9,922 nucleotides of DNA from UMGS1519 sp963621885 (GTDB taxonomy: Bacteria; Actinomycetota; Coriobacteriia; Coriobacteriales; Eggerthellaceae). This document shows positions 1-6,701 of the stretch, one piece after another; position 1 is the stretch's first letter, and each line of letters opens with the position of its first letter. The notes under the pieces were generated by a model, which was not told where the DNA came from, searched no databases, and worked only from the letters and a program-made list of their open reading frames with translations. The DNA lies in the NCBI GenBank assembly GCA_963621885.1, contig CAVFFT010000063.1, forward strand, positions 1 to 9,922, read 5' to 3'. Position numbers and translations under genes: made by a program.

Positions 1-35
1 CTATTCAGCCAGCCCGAACATCGCCGCGTGAAGGC

Positions 36-485
36 TTACTCGCCCGCCTGCGCGTCGCGCTTGTCGGCGAGCATCGTCAGGGCGGTGCGCCAACCCAGCT
101 CCGCGCATTTCACGCGTGCGGGCATACGCGAAATGCCCTGCAGCTGAGCCGCCTCTCCCAAAGGTGCCAGCTCCGCTTCATCCGTCACTTCACCACGAAT
201 CATCGCGAGGAACAGCTCTCCCAGCTTCATGACCTCTTCGGGAGTCTTGTCGGTGATGAGGTCGAGCATGATATCGGTGCTCGCCTGCGACACCGCGCAA
301 CCGCTTCCCTGAAAAGACGCCTCGTCGATCACGCCGTCTTCCAGGCGCATCGACAGGGTGATGTCATCACCGCAACTCGGATTCACGCCCCGATGCACAT
401 CGGTGGCATCGTCCATCTCGTATTTGTATTCGGGATGCGCGTTGTGCTCCATCAACGCTGCCGTATAGACACTTCCCGTATTCAT
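36..485 (-). CDS. sufU: SufU, zinc-dependent sulfurtransferase partner of SufS
   Basis: 149 aa, close to the usual SufU length. SufU takes the persulfide sulfur from SufS in the cytoplasm and passes it on to the SufBCD scaffold; in Gram-positives it is a Zn-bound sulfur acceptor rather than a true scaffold. The expected zinc ligands are visible: Cys38 and Asp40 in NPSCGD, Cys63 in GSGCAVS and Cys127 in RVKCAELGW. The Asp and the long spacing before the last Cys (an insert typical of SufU) separate it from IscU. The start is the ATG at 485; the upstream signal is weak (GAGAG about six bases before it). It lies 223 bp downstream of sufS, unlike the tightly packed genes before it, so it may depend on readthrough from the suf promoter or on a promoter I could not identify. 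The C-terminal residues after about 140 are poorly conserved in appearance. Family assignment is firm. Confidence 0.93.
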   Translation of the reverse strand: MNTGSVYTAALMEHNAHPEYKYEMDDATDVHRGVNPSCGDDITLSMRLEDGVIDEASFQGSGCAVSQASTDIMLDLITDKTPEEVMKLGELFLAMIRGEVTDEAELAPLGEAAQLQGISRMPARVKCAELGWRTALTMLADKRDAQAGE

Positions 486-555
486 ATCGATCTCTCATTC
501 TCTCGTTTCAAACACGCGGCTCGCACTCAACGCGAAACGTTCAACCCCGCGCGAG

Positions 556-678
556 CGCGTCACCCACGCTTCTCGTAAGCGTTCACCTGTCCGAGCGCGT
601 TCGACCTTCCAGCCTGTTCAGGTGCGCCGCAGCCTTCCAGCCGCTTCGCCTTCGCCCGCGTCACTAGCGCTTCTCGTA
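556..678. repeat. Pair of 22-bp near-identical repeats in the sufS-sufU gap
   Basis: CGCGTCAC, three variable bases, then CGCTTCTCGTA occurs at 556-577 and again at 657-678: 19 of 22 bases identical, offset 101 bp. Shorter repeats are interleaved: CCTTCCAGCC at 605-614 and 633-642, and CGAGCGCGT at 552-560 and 592-600. An inverted pair, CACCTG (584-589) and CAGGTG (619-624), lies between the long copies. I see no gene, T-run terminator or clear promoter in this 223-bp gap. Nothing interpretable is seen in the remaining 35 bp at 1-35 after sufU. Confidence 0.7.
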
Positions 679-708
679 GGACCTTCGCCCCCCGGCTATC
701 GCCCCAGC

Positions 709-1959
709 CTAAGCGCCCGGGTTAAACAGCGTCCACGCCTGATTCAAAGCCTCAACCAGACGGTCGATGTCGGTGGCGTCATTATAGAGCGCTACCGATG
801 CACGGCAGCAACTCGAAATCTTCATCCAGGAAAGCAGAGGCTGCGCGCAATGGTGACCTGCGCGAATGCAGACATTGAATCCATCGAGGATGCTCGCCAC
901 ATCATGCGGATGCACACCGCACACGTTGAACGACACGACGCCAATATGGTCTTCCGGACGCTCGGGCCCGATAAGGCGAATGAAAGGCAGCTCCTGCAAG
1001 CGTCGCGTGCATTCCGCGACAAGCGCGCGCTCGCGCGCCTCAAGCAGCTCGTGACCAATGCCCTCGATGTAGTCAATCGCAGTGCCCAAGCCGACAATGC
1101 CGCCAGCATCCTGCGTGCCCGCCTCGAACTTATGGGGAAGCTCGGCCCAAGTCGCCTCGGTCTCGCTCACCCACTCGATCATCTCGCCGCCGGTCAGGAA
1201 GGGCGGCATCTTCTCCAGCAGATCGGCATGCGCCCACAGCACGCCCACGCCCATCGGCGCAAAGAGCTTGTGGCCGCTGAAAACGAAAGCGTCGCAACCA
1301 AGCTCTGCAACATTCACGCGGATATGCGGCGCGCTTTGCGCACCATCGACCAGGCACAAGGCTCCCATCTCATGCGCGCGGCGCGCGATGGCGGGAATGT
1401 CATTCTCCACACCCAGGACGTTGCTCACGTGAGCCACGCTCACGATTTTCGTCTTGGGGCCAATCTTCTCTTCAATCTCCTGCTGGCTGATCTTCGCATC
1501 GTCGCCGGTACGCAAGTACACGAGCGTGGCACCGGTGCGCGCGCAAATCTGCTGCCAGGGAATCAGGTTGCTGTGATGCTCCATGATGCTGATGCAGACC
1601 TCGTCGCCCGGCTTCAAGAGCATCTCGCCCAGCTGGCGCGCGAGAATGTTCAGGCTCTCGGACGCATTGCGCGTGAAGACAATCTCCTTCGCCGCCGGCG
1701 CCCCAATGAAATGGGCAACCTTCGCACGCGTCTCGTCAATCGCCTCCGTCGCCTCGACGGAAAGCCGATAGAGTCCCCGCAGGGGGTTCGAGTTCATCGT
1801 TTCGTAGAAGCTGCGCTGCGCGTCGAGCACACAAGCCGGACGCTGCGAAGTCGCGGCGCTATCGAGAAACGCAATCTCGGGATTGTTCTCAAGCAGGGGG
1901 AAATCCCGCTTGAAGGGGTTGATGTTCAAATCCCAGGCGGCGCTTTCGGGGTAATCCAT
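709..1959 (-). CDS. sufS: SufS, PLP-dependent cysteine desulfurase
   Basis: 416 aa from the chosen start. It converts L-cysteine to L-alanine and leaves a persulfide on its own cysteine for transfer to SufU. Numbering from ATG 1959: the AFLDSAATSQRP entry motif at 30-41, EHHSN at 127-131 (His over the PLP ring), VDGAQ at 204-208 (Asp205 for the pyridine nitrogen), SGHK at 228-231 with the PLP lysine K231, and RAGHHCAQPLL at 366-376 with catalytic Cys371. That last motif is the group II (SufS) form, not the IscS/NifS form. An AGGA lies eight bases before ATG 1959 but only two bases before ATG 1965, so 1959 is preferred. The frame stays open further upstream into sufD, but the alternatives at 2004 (ATG) and 2025 (TTG) lack a ribosome site. 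It starts about ten bases after the sufD stop, so the two are cotranscribed. A partly open plus-strand frame over this gene is a GC artefact. Confidence 0.95.
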   Translation of the reverse strand: MDYPESAAWDLNINPFKRDFPLLENNPEIAFLDSAATSQRPACVLDAQRSFYETMNSNPLRGLYRLSVEATEAIDETRAKVAHFIGAPAAKEIVFTRNASESLNILARQLGEMLLKPGDEVCISIMEHHSNLIPWQQICARTGATLVYLRTGDDAKISQQEIEEKIGPKTKIVSVAHVSNVLGVENDIPAIARRAHEMGALCLVDGAQSAPHIRVNVAELGCDAFVFSGHKLFAPMGVGVLWAHADLLEKMPPFLTGGEMIEWVSETEATWAELPHKFEAGTQDAGGIVGLGTAIDYIEGIGHELLEARERALVAECTRRLQELPFIRLIGPERPEDHIGVVSFNVCGVHPHDVASILDGFNVCIRAGHHCAQPLLSWMKISSCCRASVALYNDATDIDRLVEALNQAWTLFNPGA

Positions 1960-1969
1960 GCCCATATTC

Positions 1970-3256
1970 CTATTCACTTTCACAATCTTCAAAGAGCAGG
2001 TCATGCCCCAGAATCTTCTTGGCAAGGCGGTTTACGCCCGCCGCACACTGCTCGCTCGGCGCCTCGTTGAAGGCCTGCTCAAAGGTCGCTTCCAAGAACA
2101 GCGCCTCCACCTGCTTTTGGGAAAGGCCGCGCGACTCCAGATACTGAAGCTGCTCCGCATTGACATGGCCGATGGTCGCGCCATGGTTGCCCGCCACGTC
2201 ATCCTCGTTGCAGAGGATCACGGGAATGGTGCGATTGCGCACGCCCTTGTCCACGAGCAGCACGGTCTCGCGCTCGTTGCCCTTCGCCTGCTTGCAGCCG
2301 TGGATGAGGTCGATCGTGCCACGCAGCGTCTTCTTGCTCTTGCCCGCAAGAACGCCATTCGCCTGGATATCGCTCACCGTCTCGCGCCCATGATGACGCA
2401 CGACGTAGTTGAAATCGTAATCCTGCTCGCCATGGCCGAGGTAGCGCACGTCGATTTTGATCTGCGACTTATCGCCGCGCAGGTCGCAGGCGAGGCCGGT
2501 GTAAGCGGCGGCGCTTCCCAGAACGGTCTGGTTCACCTGCACCATCGCGCCATTGGCGGAAACGATGCCAATGTCGTCGATGTCGGTAAAGCCGTCGTCG
2601 AGCGTCTGCACGCGGCGAATGTTCACCTTGGCGTCGAAGCCGGCAATCACGCGGACGGTCGAACCGGCAAAACCGGCATCCCCTTCCGCCGCATCCGGCG
2701 AGTCAACGACAATGTCCAGATTGACCGTGCTTCCCATGCCCGCGATCACGTCGATCGCCGCAGCGCTCAAAAGCCCCTTGGCGGCCATCACCGTCACGCG
2801 CTCATTGACCAGCTCGCCTTCACCCGCCGTCACGACAATGGCGTCGCCCGCGGCTTTGCGCAGCAGGTCCGCCGCTTCCGCACCCACGCCCGTTTCAAAC
2901 GCAGCCTCGAGGGAACGCGCCTCTTCCAGCTCGTCCGCACGAACCTGGTAGCGCGAACGCGCCGTGCCGCCATAGGTCGCACCCGATTCAGCCGCGCGGG
3001 TAGCGGCAATCTCCGCCTGCTCTTCCGCGCTCGGTGCCGGATGGGTCGCTTCCCACCAGCTCTGCAGGAACGCGAGGGAATAGGCGAAGTCCTCCGCCGT
3101 GCCGTCCGTCCGCGCGTTCGACATGGTTGAAACCAGCGGCTTGGCCTGCAGGTTTCCCGGAATCGCGATGGACCGGTCATTCATATCAAGGAAATGCCAG
3201 GTAGGCGCAGGCATCGCATTTGCGCCCGCAAGCTTGATTTCGTCTTCGCGCGCCAT
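1970..3256 (-). CDS. sufD: SufD, Fe-S scaffold subunit
   Basis: 428 aa, normal for the family. SufD is a beta-helix paralogue of SufB and forms the SufBC2D scaffold on which the cluster is assembled. The N-terminal third is Ala/Glu-rich and variable, as is usual; the C-terminal beta-helix core is clearer. The best signature is EDDVAGNHGATIG at 351-363 followed by YLESRGLSQKQ, which aligns with the E. coli SufD region holding Cys358 and His360. His358 here keeps the His; the Cys position is Gly356. The ATG overlaps the sufB stop by one base (TAATG), implying translational coupling. The stop TAG at 1972-1970 forms part of the AGGA-type ribosome site for sufS. SufD identity rests on the C-terminal motif, gene order and its similarity to SufB. 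Confidence 0.92.
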   Translation of the reverse strand: MAREDEIKLAGANAMPAPTWHFLDMNDRSIAIPGNLQAKPLVSTMSNARTDGTAEDFAYSLAFLQSWWEATHPAPSAEEQAEIAATRAAESGATYGGTARSRYQVRADELEEARSLEAAFETGVGAEAADLLRKAAGDAIVVTAGEGELVNERVTVMAAKGLLSAAAIDVIAGMGSTVNLDIVVDSPDAAEGDAGFAGSTVRVIAGFDAKVNIRRVQTLDDGFTDIDDIGIVSANGAMVQVNQTVLGSAAAYTGLACDLRGDKSQIKIDVRYLGHGEQDYDFNYVVRHHGRETVSDIQANGVLAGKSKKTLRGTIDLIHGCKQAKGNERETVLLVDKGVRNRTIPVILCNEDDVAGNHGATIGHVNAEQLQYLESRGLSQKQVEALFLEATFEQAFNEAPSEQCAAGVNRLAKKILGHDLLFEDCESE

Positions 3257-4659
3257 TAGCCAATCGCCCCTTCCATCTCGAGCTTGATCAGGTTGTTCAT
3301 TTCGACCGCGTATTCGAGCGGAAGCTCCTTGCTCACCGGCTCGGCAAAGCCATTCACGATCATCGTCCGGGCCTCCTCTTCGGAAATGCCGCGGCTCATC
3401 AGGTAGAAGATCTTGTCGTCGCCGATGCGGCCAATCGTCGCCTCATGGCCGATGTTCACGTCGTTGCAGCGGATGTCCATCGCCGGAATGGTGTCCGAAC
3501 GACTCTTGTCGTCGAGCATCAGCGACTGGCAGGAAACGCTGCAGGCGCTTCCCTCGGCCGCCGGCGTCGCGACAACCGAGCTTCGGAAGGTCGAAATGCC
3601 GCCATCCTTCGAAATGGACTTCGTCTCGATGCTCGCCGTCGTCTGCGGCGCGGCAAGCACCACCTTGCAGCCAGTATCGAGGTTCTGGCCAGCACCCGCG
3701 AACGTGATGCCGGTGAAGCTCGACTGCGACTTCCGGCCGGCAAGAATGGACATCGGGTACAGATAGCCCACATGGCTGCCGAAGCTGCCCGAGATCCACT
3801 CGATCTGGGCCTCTTCGTCGCAGCGCGCACGCTTCGTGTTGAGGTTGTACATGTTCTTCGACCAGTTCTCGATGGTCGAATAGCGCAGGTGCGCCCGTTT
3901 GCCCACAAAGAGCTCGACCGCGCCCGCGTGCAGGTTCGCCACGTTGTACTTCGGCGCCGAGCAGCCTTCGATGAAGTGCAGGTCGGCATCGTCTTCCACG
4001 ATGATGAGCGTGTGCTCGAACTGGCCCGCGCCCTTCGCATTCAGGCGGAAATAGCTCTGCAGCGGATAATCCATGTGAACGCCCGCCGGGACGTAAACGA
4101 AGCTGCCGCCGCTCCAGACCGCGCCATGCAGCGCGGCGAACTTGTGGTCGCGCGGCGTGATGAGCTTCATGAAGTGCTCGCGAATGAGCTCCTCATAGGG
4201 GCCATGCAGAGCCTCTTCAATGCCTGAATAGACCACGCCCTGGCTTGCCGCCGATTCCTGAATGTTGTGATAGACCAGCTCAGAGTCGTATTGGGCGCCA
4301 ACGCCCGCAAGGTAGGAGCGCTCCGCCTGCGGAATGCCCAGACGCTCGAAGGTGTCCTTGATGTCCTCGGGGACATCCTCCCAGTTCGATTCCTGCTCGG
4401 TCGGCGGCTTCACGTAGGTGACGATATGGTCCATGTCGAGACCTTCAATGGAAGGACCCCAATCGGACACCGGCATCTCGTTGTAGATGGCGAGTGACTT
4501 CAGGCGCAGGTCGAGCATCCATTGCGGCTCGTCCTTCCGCTCCGAAATCTCGCGCACAATATCCTCAGTCAGACCGGCACTCGAGCGATACGAGCCCTCT
4601 TCGCTCTTCACGAAGTCATAGAGCTCGCGATTGATGTCGGCGACCTGCGTGCGCGCCAT
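3256..4659 (-). CDS. sufB: SufB, Fe-S scaffold subunit that receives sulfur
   Basis: 467 aa, typical of SufB (E. coli form about 495). It is the subunit of the SufBC2D complex on which the nascent cluster is built. Visible motifs: YDSELVYHNI at 124-133, the core VWSGGSFVYVPAGVHMDYPLQ region at 181-201, FEHTLIIVEDDADLHFIEGCSAP at 215-236, and the C-terminal VSCQSLMLDDKS. Cys377 in that last motif aligns with E. coli Cys405, the proposed sulfur acceptor. GHEATIGRIGDD at 404-415 carries His405-Glu406, aligning with E. coli His433-Glu434. The Cys-to-Glu spacing of 29 residues matches E. coli. RGISEEEARTMIVNGF at 423-438 is the usual tail. The start ATG shares its A with the sufC stop (TAATG). No oddity in the coding sequence was seen. 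Confidence 0.96.
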   Translation of the reverse strand: MARTQVADINRELYDFVKSEEGSYRSSAGLTEDIVREISERKDEPQWMLDLRLKSLAIYNEMPVSDWGPSIEGLDMDHIVTYVKPPTEQESNWEDVPEDIKDTFERLGIPQAERSYLAGVGAQYDSELVYHNIQESAASQGVVYSGIEEALHGPYEELIREHFMKLITPRDHKFAALHGAVWSGGSFVYVPAGVHMDYPLQSYFRLNAKGAGQFEHTLIIVEDDADLHFIEGCSAPKYNVANLHAGAVELFVGKRAHLRYSTIENWSKNMYNLNTKRARCDEEAQIEWISGSFGSHVGYLYPMSILAGRKSQSSFTGITFAGAGQNLDTGCKVVLAAPQTTASIETKSISKDGGISTFRSSVVATPAAEGSACSVSCQSLMLDDKSRSDTIPAMDIRCNDVNIGHEATIGRIGDDKIFYLMSRGISEEEARTMIVNGFAEPVSKELPLEYAVEMNNLIKLEMEGAIG

Positions 4660-5558
4660 TAGGCGTCCGCCCTTTCCGCATCCGCAGCATCCGCCTTGGC
4701 CTTGTCGGCATCCGCCTGCGCGAGCGCTTCCTGAATGTGGGCAAGCGCGGCATCCGCATCAAAGTGGGCCGCCTCTTCCTGCGCAGGCGCACTCGCTTCC
4801 GTGGTATTCGCCTGGGCTGCGGCGATGAAACGCTCGTAGCCGTTCTCGTTGATGTCGTCGATCAGACTTGCATCGCCGTTTTCCACGAGATGCCCGTTCA
4901 CCATGACATGCGTATAGTCGACAGCGAGCTCTTCGAGCAGGCGCTTCTGATGCGTGATGATAAGCAGTGAGCCACCGCACTGCTCGCGATAGGCCGCAAT
5001 GGCGCGGCTAACCACGGCCAGCGCGTCAACGTCGAGGCCGGAATCGGTTTCATCGAGAATGGCGAGCTTCGGCTGCAGCAAGAGCAGCTGGAGCATTTCC
5101 ACCTTCTTCTTCTCGCCGCCCGAGAAGCCCACGTTGAGTTCGCGGTTGAGGTATTTCTCGTCCATATCGAGAAGTTCCATGACCTCTGCCACGCGCTTCT
5201 TGTAGCGCTTGCCGCGCAGATTCAGTTCGTCGTGCTGCGACACGATGGCGCGCAGGAAGCTCGCCAGCGGAACGCCCGGCACTTCAACCGGCGCCTGAAA
5301 GCTCATGAAAATGCCGGCGCGGCTGCGGTAGTCAACCGGCTTTTCGCTAATGTCTTCACCCGCGAGCTCGATGGTGCCGCCGCTGACCACGTAGGACGGG
5401 TCGCCCATGATGACCTGGCCCAGCGTCGATTTACCAGCGCCATTGGGGCCCATCAGCACATGAATCTCGCCCTCGCCCAGCGTCAGGTCGATGTCGCGCA
5501 GAATGGTCTTCTCCCCCACTCCTGCCGACAAACCGCGCACCTTCAGCAATTCTCCCAT
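4659..5558 (-). CDS. sufC: SufC, ABC-type ATPase of the SUF complex, with C-terminal extension
   Basis: 299 aa, about 50 longer than typical SufC (around 250). SufC is a cytosolic ABC ATPase that binds SufB and SufD and drives the conformational change for cluster assembly. In order: Walker A GPNGAGKS 37-44, Q-loop Q88 in FQAPVEVPGV, signature FSGGEKKK 145-152, Walker B LAILDE with D169 and E170, D-loop SGLD, and switch His203 in ITHQKR. The conserved core ends near residue 247 (YERFIAAA). Residues 250-299 are an added Ala/Asp/Glu-rich tail of predicted helical character with no recognisable domain; its DNA contains several GCATCCGC octamers, suggesting growth by short repeat expansion. The start is well supported: ATG 5558 has AAGGAG five bases upstream. 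It is the first gene of the operon and its TAA overlaps the sufB ATG. Confidence 0.96.
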   Translation of the reverse strand: MGELLKVRGLSAGVGEKTILRDIDLTLGEGEIHVLMGPNGAGKSTLGQVIMGDPSYVVSGGTIELAGEDISEKPVDYRSRAGIFMSFQAPVEVPGVPLASFLRAIVSQHDELNLRGKRYKKRVAEVMELLDMDEKYLNRELNVGFSGGEKKKVEMLQLLLLQPKLAILDETDSGLDVDALAVVSRAIAAYREQCGGSLLIITHQKRLLEELAVDYTHVMVNGHLVENGDASLIDDINENGYERFIAAAQANTTEASAPAQEEAAHFDADAALAHIQEALAQADADKAKADAADAERADA

Positions 5559-5563
5559 GATTA

Positions 5564-5579
5564 CTCCTTATGCCTCCTC
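5564..5579 (-). promoter_or_regulatory. Ribosome binding site of sufC (two purine-rich blocks)
   Basis: AAGGAG (5569-5564) sits five bases before ATG 5558 and fixes the start. A second block, GAGGAGG (5579-5573), lies a few bases further upstream. Doubled strong sites suggest efficient translation initiation on the first gene of the operon. Confidence 0.75.
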
Positions 5580-5584
5580 GCGTT

Positions 5585-5596
5585 TTATCGCGATAA
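5585..5596. promoter_or_regulatory. Palindromic operator candidate at the suf transcription start
   Basis: TTATCGCGATAA is a perfect 12-bp inverted repeat with no spacer. It touches the last base of the -10 box and covers the predicted transcription start, where a bound protein would block RNA polymerase. The core ATCGCGAT occurs elsewhere only inside coding sequence (near 3162) as far as I found; the full 12-mer was seen only here. The cognate regulator is not in the window, and the site is not an IscR or Fur consensus that I recognise. Confidence 0.5.
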
Positions 5597-5623
5597 TCCT
5601 AGCAGAATGGCGGGTTTTGTCAC
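5596..5623 (-). promoter_or_regulatory. Probable sigma-A-type promoter of the suf operon
   Basis: On the minus strand, -35 GTGACA (5623-5618) is followed by a 16-bp spacer and -10 TAGGAT (5601-5596) with an extended TGC immediately before it (5604-5602). The predicted start is near 5589, giving a leader of about 31 bases before sufC. The extended -10 offsets the imperfect hexamer. It is the best promoter candidate in the window. Confidence 0.55.
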
Positions 5624-5704
5624 CGAGTAAGATGAAAGCGGAATAATCTTCCCGTCAACGCACACGAGCTGCCCATTTGTTTGTCAAAGGGCGTCGTATT
5701 TCGG

Positions 5705-5729
5705 CCTCTGGCGGGGCGGCATGCAGAGG
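5705..5729. repeat. Inverted repeat in the menG-sufC gap
   Basis: CCTCTG (5705-5710) and CAGAGG (5724-5729) form a six-base perfect stem with a 13-base GC-rich loop. It lies in the upstream half of the 248-bp gap, beyond the suf promoter. There is no T-run beside it, so it is not a standard terminator; role unknown. Confidence 0.4.
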
Positions 5730-5806
5730 GATCACAGGGGATAAACAAGCCAAAAAGCTCGGTTTGGAACGCGTCGGCACATGCTCAACGCATGCTTCAA
5801 GCGTAT

Positions 5807-6556
5807 TTACTTGCGAGCGGTATAGACGGCGGCAACGCCAAAGGTGCAGTTGCGATAAGACACGCGCCTGAATCCCGCGTTGTAGAGCATCGCAGAGAAA
5901 TGGTCCTGATCGGGGAATGCCTCGATGGACTTCGAAAGGTAGACGAAACCGTCGCGATTGCCCGTCGTCAGCTTGCCCCACATCGGAATACCGTGCTCGA
6001 GATAGAGCTTGTAGAGCGCGCGAATAATCGGGTTCGGCGGCGTGCTGAACTCAAGAATGCAGCAGGTGCCACCCGGGCGCAGAACGCGATAGATTTCAGA
6101 AAGCGCGAGCTCGCGCTGCGGCATATTGCGAATGCCATAAGCCATGGTCACGAGGTCGAAGGATTCGCTCGCATAGGGAATGTCCTGGGCGTCGACCGTC
6201 GCAATCTCGACCGGGACTCCGCAGGCTTCACCCGCACGAAGGCGCTCGCGGGCGATATCAAGCATCGCCGGCGTGAAATCGGTCAGCAGAACGGTTCCCG
6301 GATGCTTCGCTTCACAAGCGGCAAAGGCAACATCGCCGGTGCCAGCTGCGACGTCAAGCATGCTGGTACGCGAGTTGATGGGGCATTCATCGATCAGCTT
6401 GTTCAGCCACGACTTGTAGCGGCCAAAGCTCGAAAGCTTATTGAAGCGGTCGTAGTTCACGGCGATATCCGTGAATATCTCCTGAACGCGAGTGGAACTC
6501 ACCTCCGGCGGTGCCACTCGCCCCGTAGCTGTATCGATGCTCGTACCTGAAACCAT
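5807..6556 (-). CDS. menG: MenG/UbiE-type demethylmenaquinone methyltransferase
   Basis: 249 aa from ATG 6556, normal for the UbiE/MenG family. It is a SAM-dependent class I methyltransferase that C-methylates demethylmenaquinone in the last step of menaquinone synthesis; ubiquinone is unlikely in a Gram-positive anaerobe, so I read it as MenG. Visible: VQEIFTDIAVNYDRFN at 24-39 (family N-terminal signature), SAM motif I LDVAAGTGD at 67-75, Asp93 after motif I, AYGIRNM at 139-145, YRVLRPGG at 156-163, LEFSTP at 168-173, and the family YLSKSI..FPDQ segment at 206-216. The frame is also open to a TTG at 6592, but the intervening residues do not resemble the family. The ribosome site before ATG 6556 is weak. 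It is separated by 145 bp from the fusion gene and 248 bp from sufC, so it may be its own unit. The alternative of another UbiE-family methyltransferase cannot be excluded. Confidence 0.9.
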   Translation of the reverse strand: MVSGTSIDTATGRVAPPEVSSTRVQEIFTDIAVNYDRFNKLSSFGRYKSWLNKLIDECPINSRTSMLDVAAGTGDVAFAACEAKHPGTVLLTDFTPAMLDIARERLRAGEACGVPVEIATVDAQDIPYASESFDLVTMAYGIRNMPQRELALSEIYRVLRPGGTCCILEFSTPPNPIIRALYKLYLEHGIPMWGKLTTGNRDGFVYLSKSIEAFPDQDHFSAMLYNAGFRRVSYRNCTFGVAAVYTARK

Positions 6557-6592
6557 AGTCTCGTTTCCCGGGGTATGCCAACTTCTGGTCAA

Positions 6593-6598
6593 ATATTA
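6593..6598 (-). promoter_or_regulatory. Possible -10 box for menG
   Basis: TAATAT on the minus strand in the 145-bp gap before menG, the most promoter-like hexamer there. Transcription would start near 6587, leaving a leader of about 30 bases before ATG 6556. No convincing -35 is seen at 16-18 bp (GAATCA), so this is a weak call. Confidence 0.2.
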
Positions 6599-6651
6599 GT
6601 GCAGCGCATTCCGCTTGATTCCATCGATTTGAAAGCCCAAAACTACTGCAC

Positions 6652-6701
6652 AAAAACCCCGCCGGAGAAACGCGAAAACCGCTTTCGAATAGGGCCGTTT
6701 C
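6652..6701 (-). terminator. Weak hairpin with late T-tract after the Tsa fusion gene
   Basis: Directly after the stop codon the minus strand can pair GAAACG (6701-6696) with CGTTTC (6672-6667). Nested inside, CGAAA (6687-6683) pairs with TTTCG (6677-6673) around a five-base loop, with an unpaired bulge on one side. A T5 run follows only ten bases after the stem (6656-6652). This is a poor intrinsic terminator; it may be partial or merely an mRNA 3' structure. Confidence 0.25.

Noticed and set aside
1..35. A further gene start after sufU
   Set aside because: The only ATG on the minus strand gives six codons before a stop; too little sequence to call anything.
486..708. CRISPR array in the repeat-rich sufS-sufU gap
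   Set aside because: Only two imperfect long copies with no regular spacer size and no cas genes nearby.
622..2070. 482-codon plus-strand frame over sufS
   Set aside because: Shadow of the sufS codon pattern; basic low-information protein with no family resemblance and no ribosome site seen.
1958..3130. 390-codon plus-strand frame over sufD
   Set aside because: Shadow frame opposite a well-supported operon gene; composition is typical of antisense translation.
5655..5981. 108-codon minus-strand frame overlapping the end of menG and the gap
   Set aside because: It overlaps the conserved C-terminus of menG in another frame and has no recognisable motif or ribosome site.
5681..6550. 289-codon plus-strand frame spanning the menG-sufC gap and menG
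   Set aside because: Most of it is antisense to menG, and the part in the gap has no motif or start signal. The gap alone does not support a gene.
6557..6592. TTG at 6592 as the start of menG
   Set aside because: The added twelve residues lack family resemblance and no ribosome site precedes the TTG; ATG 6556 gives a normal family length.
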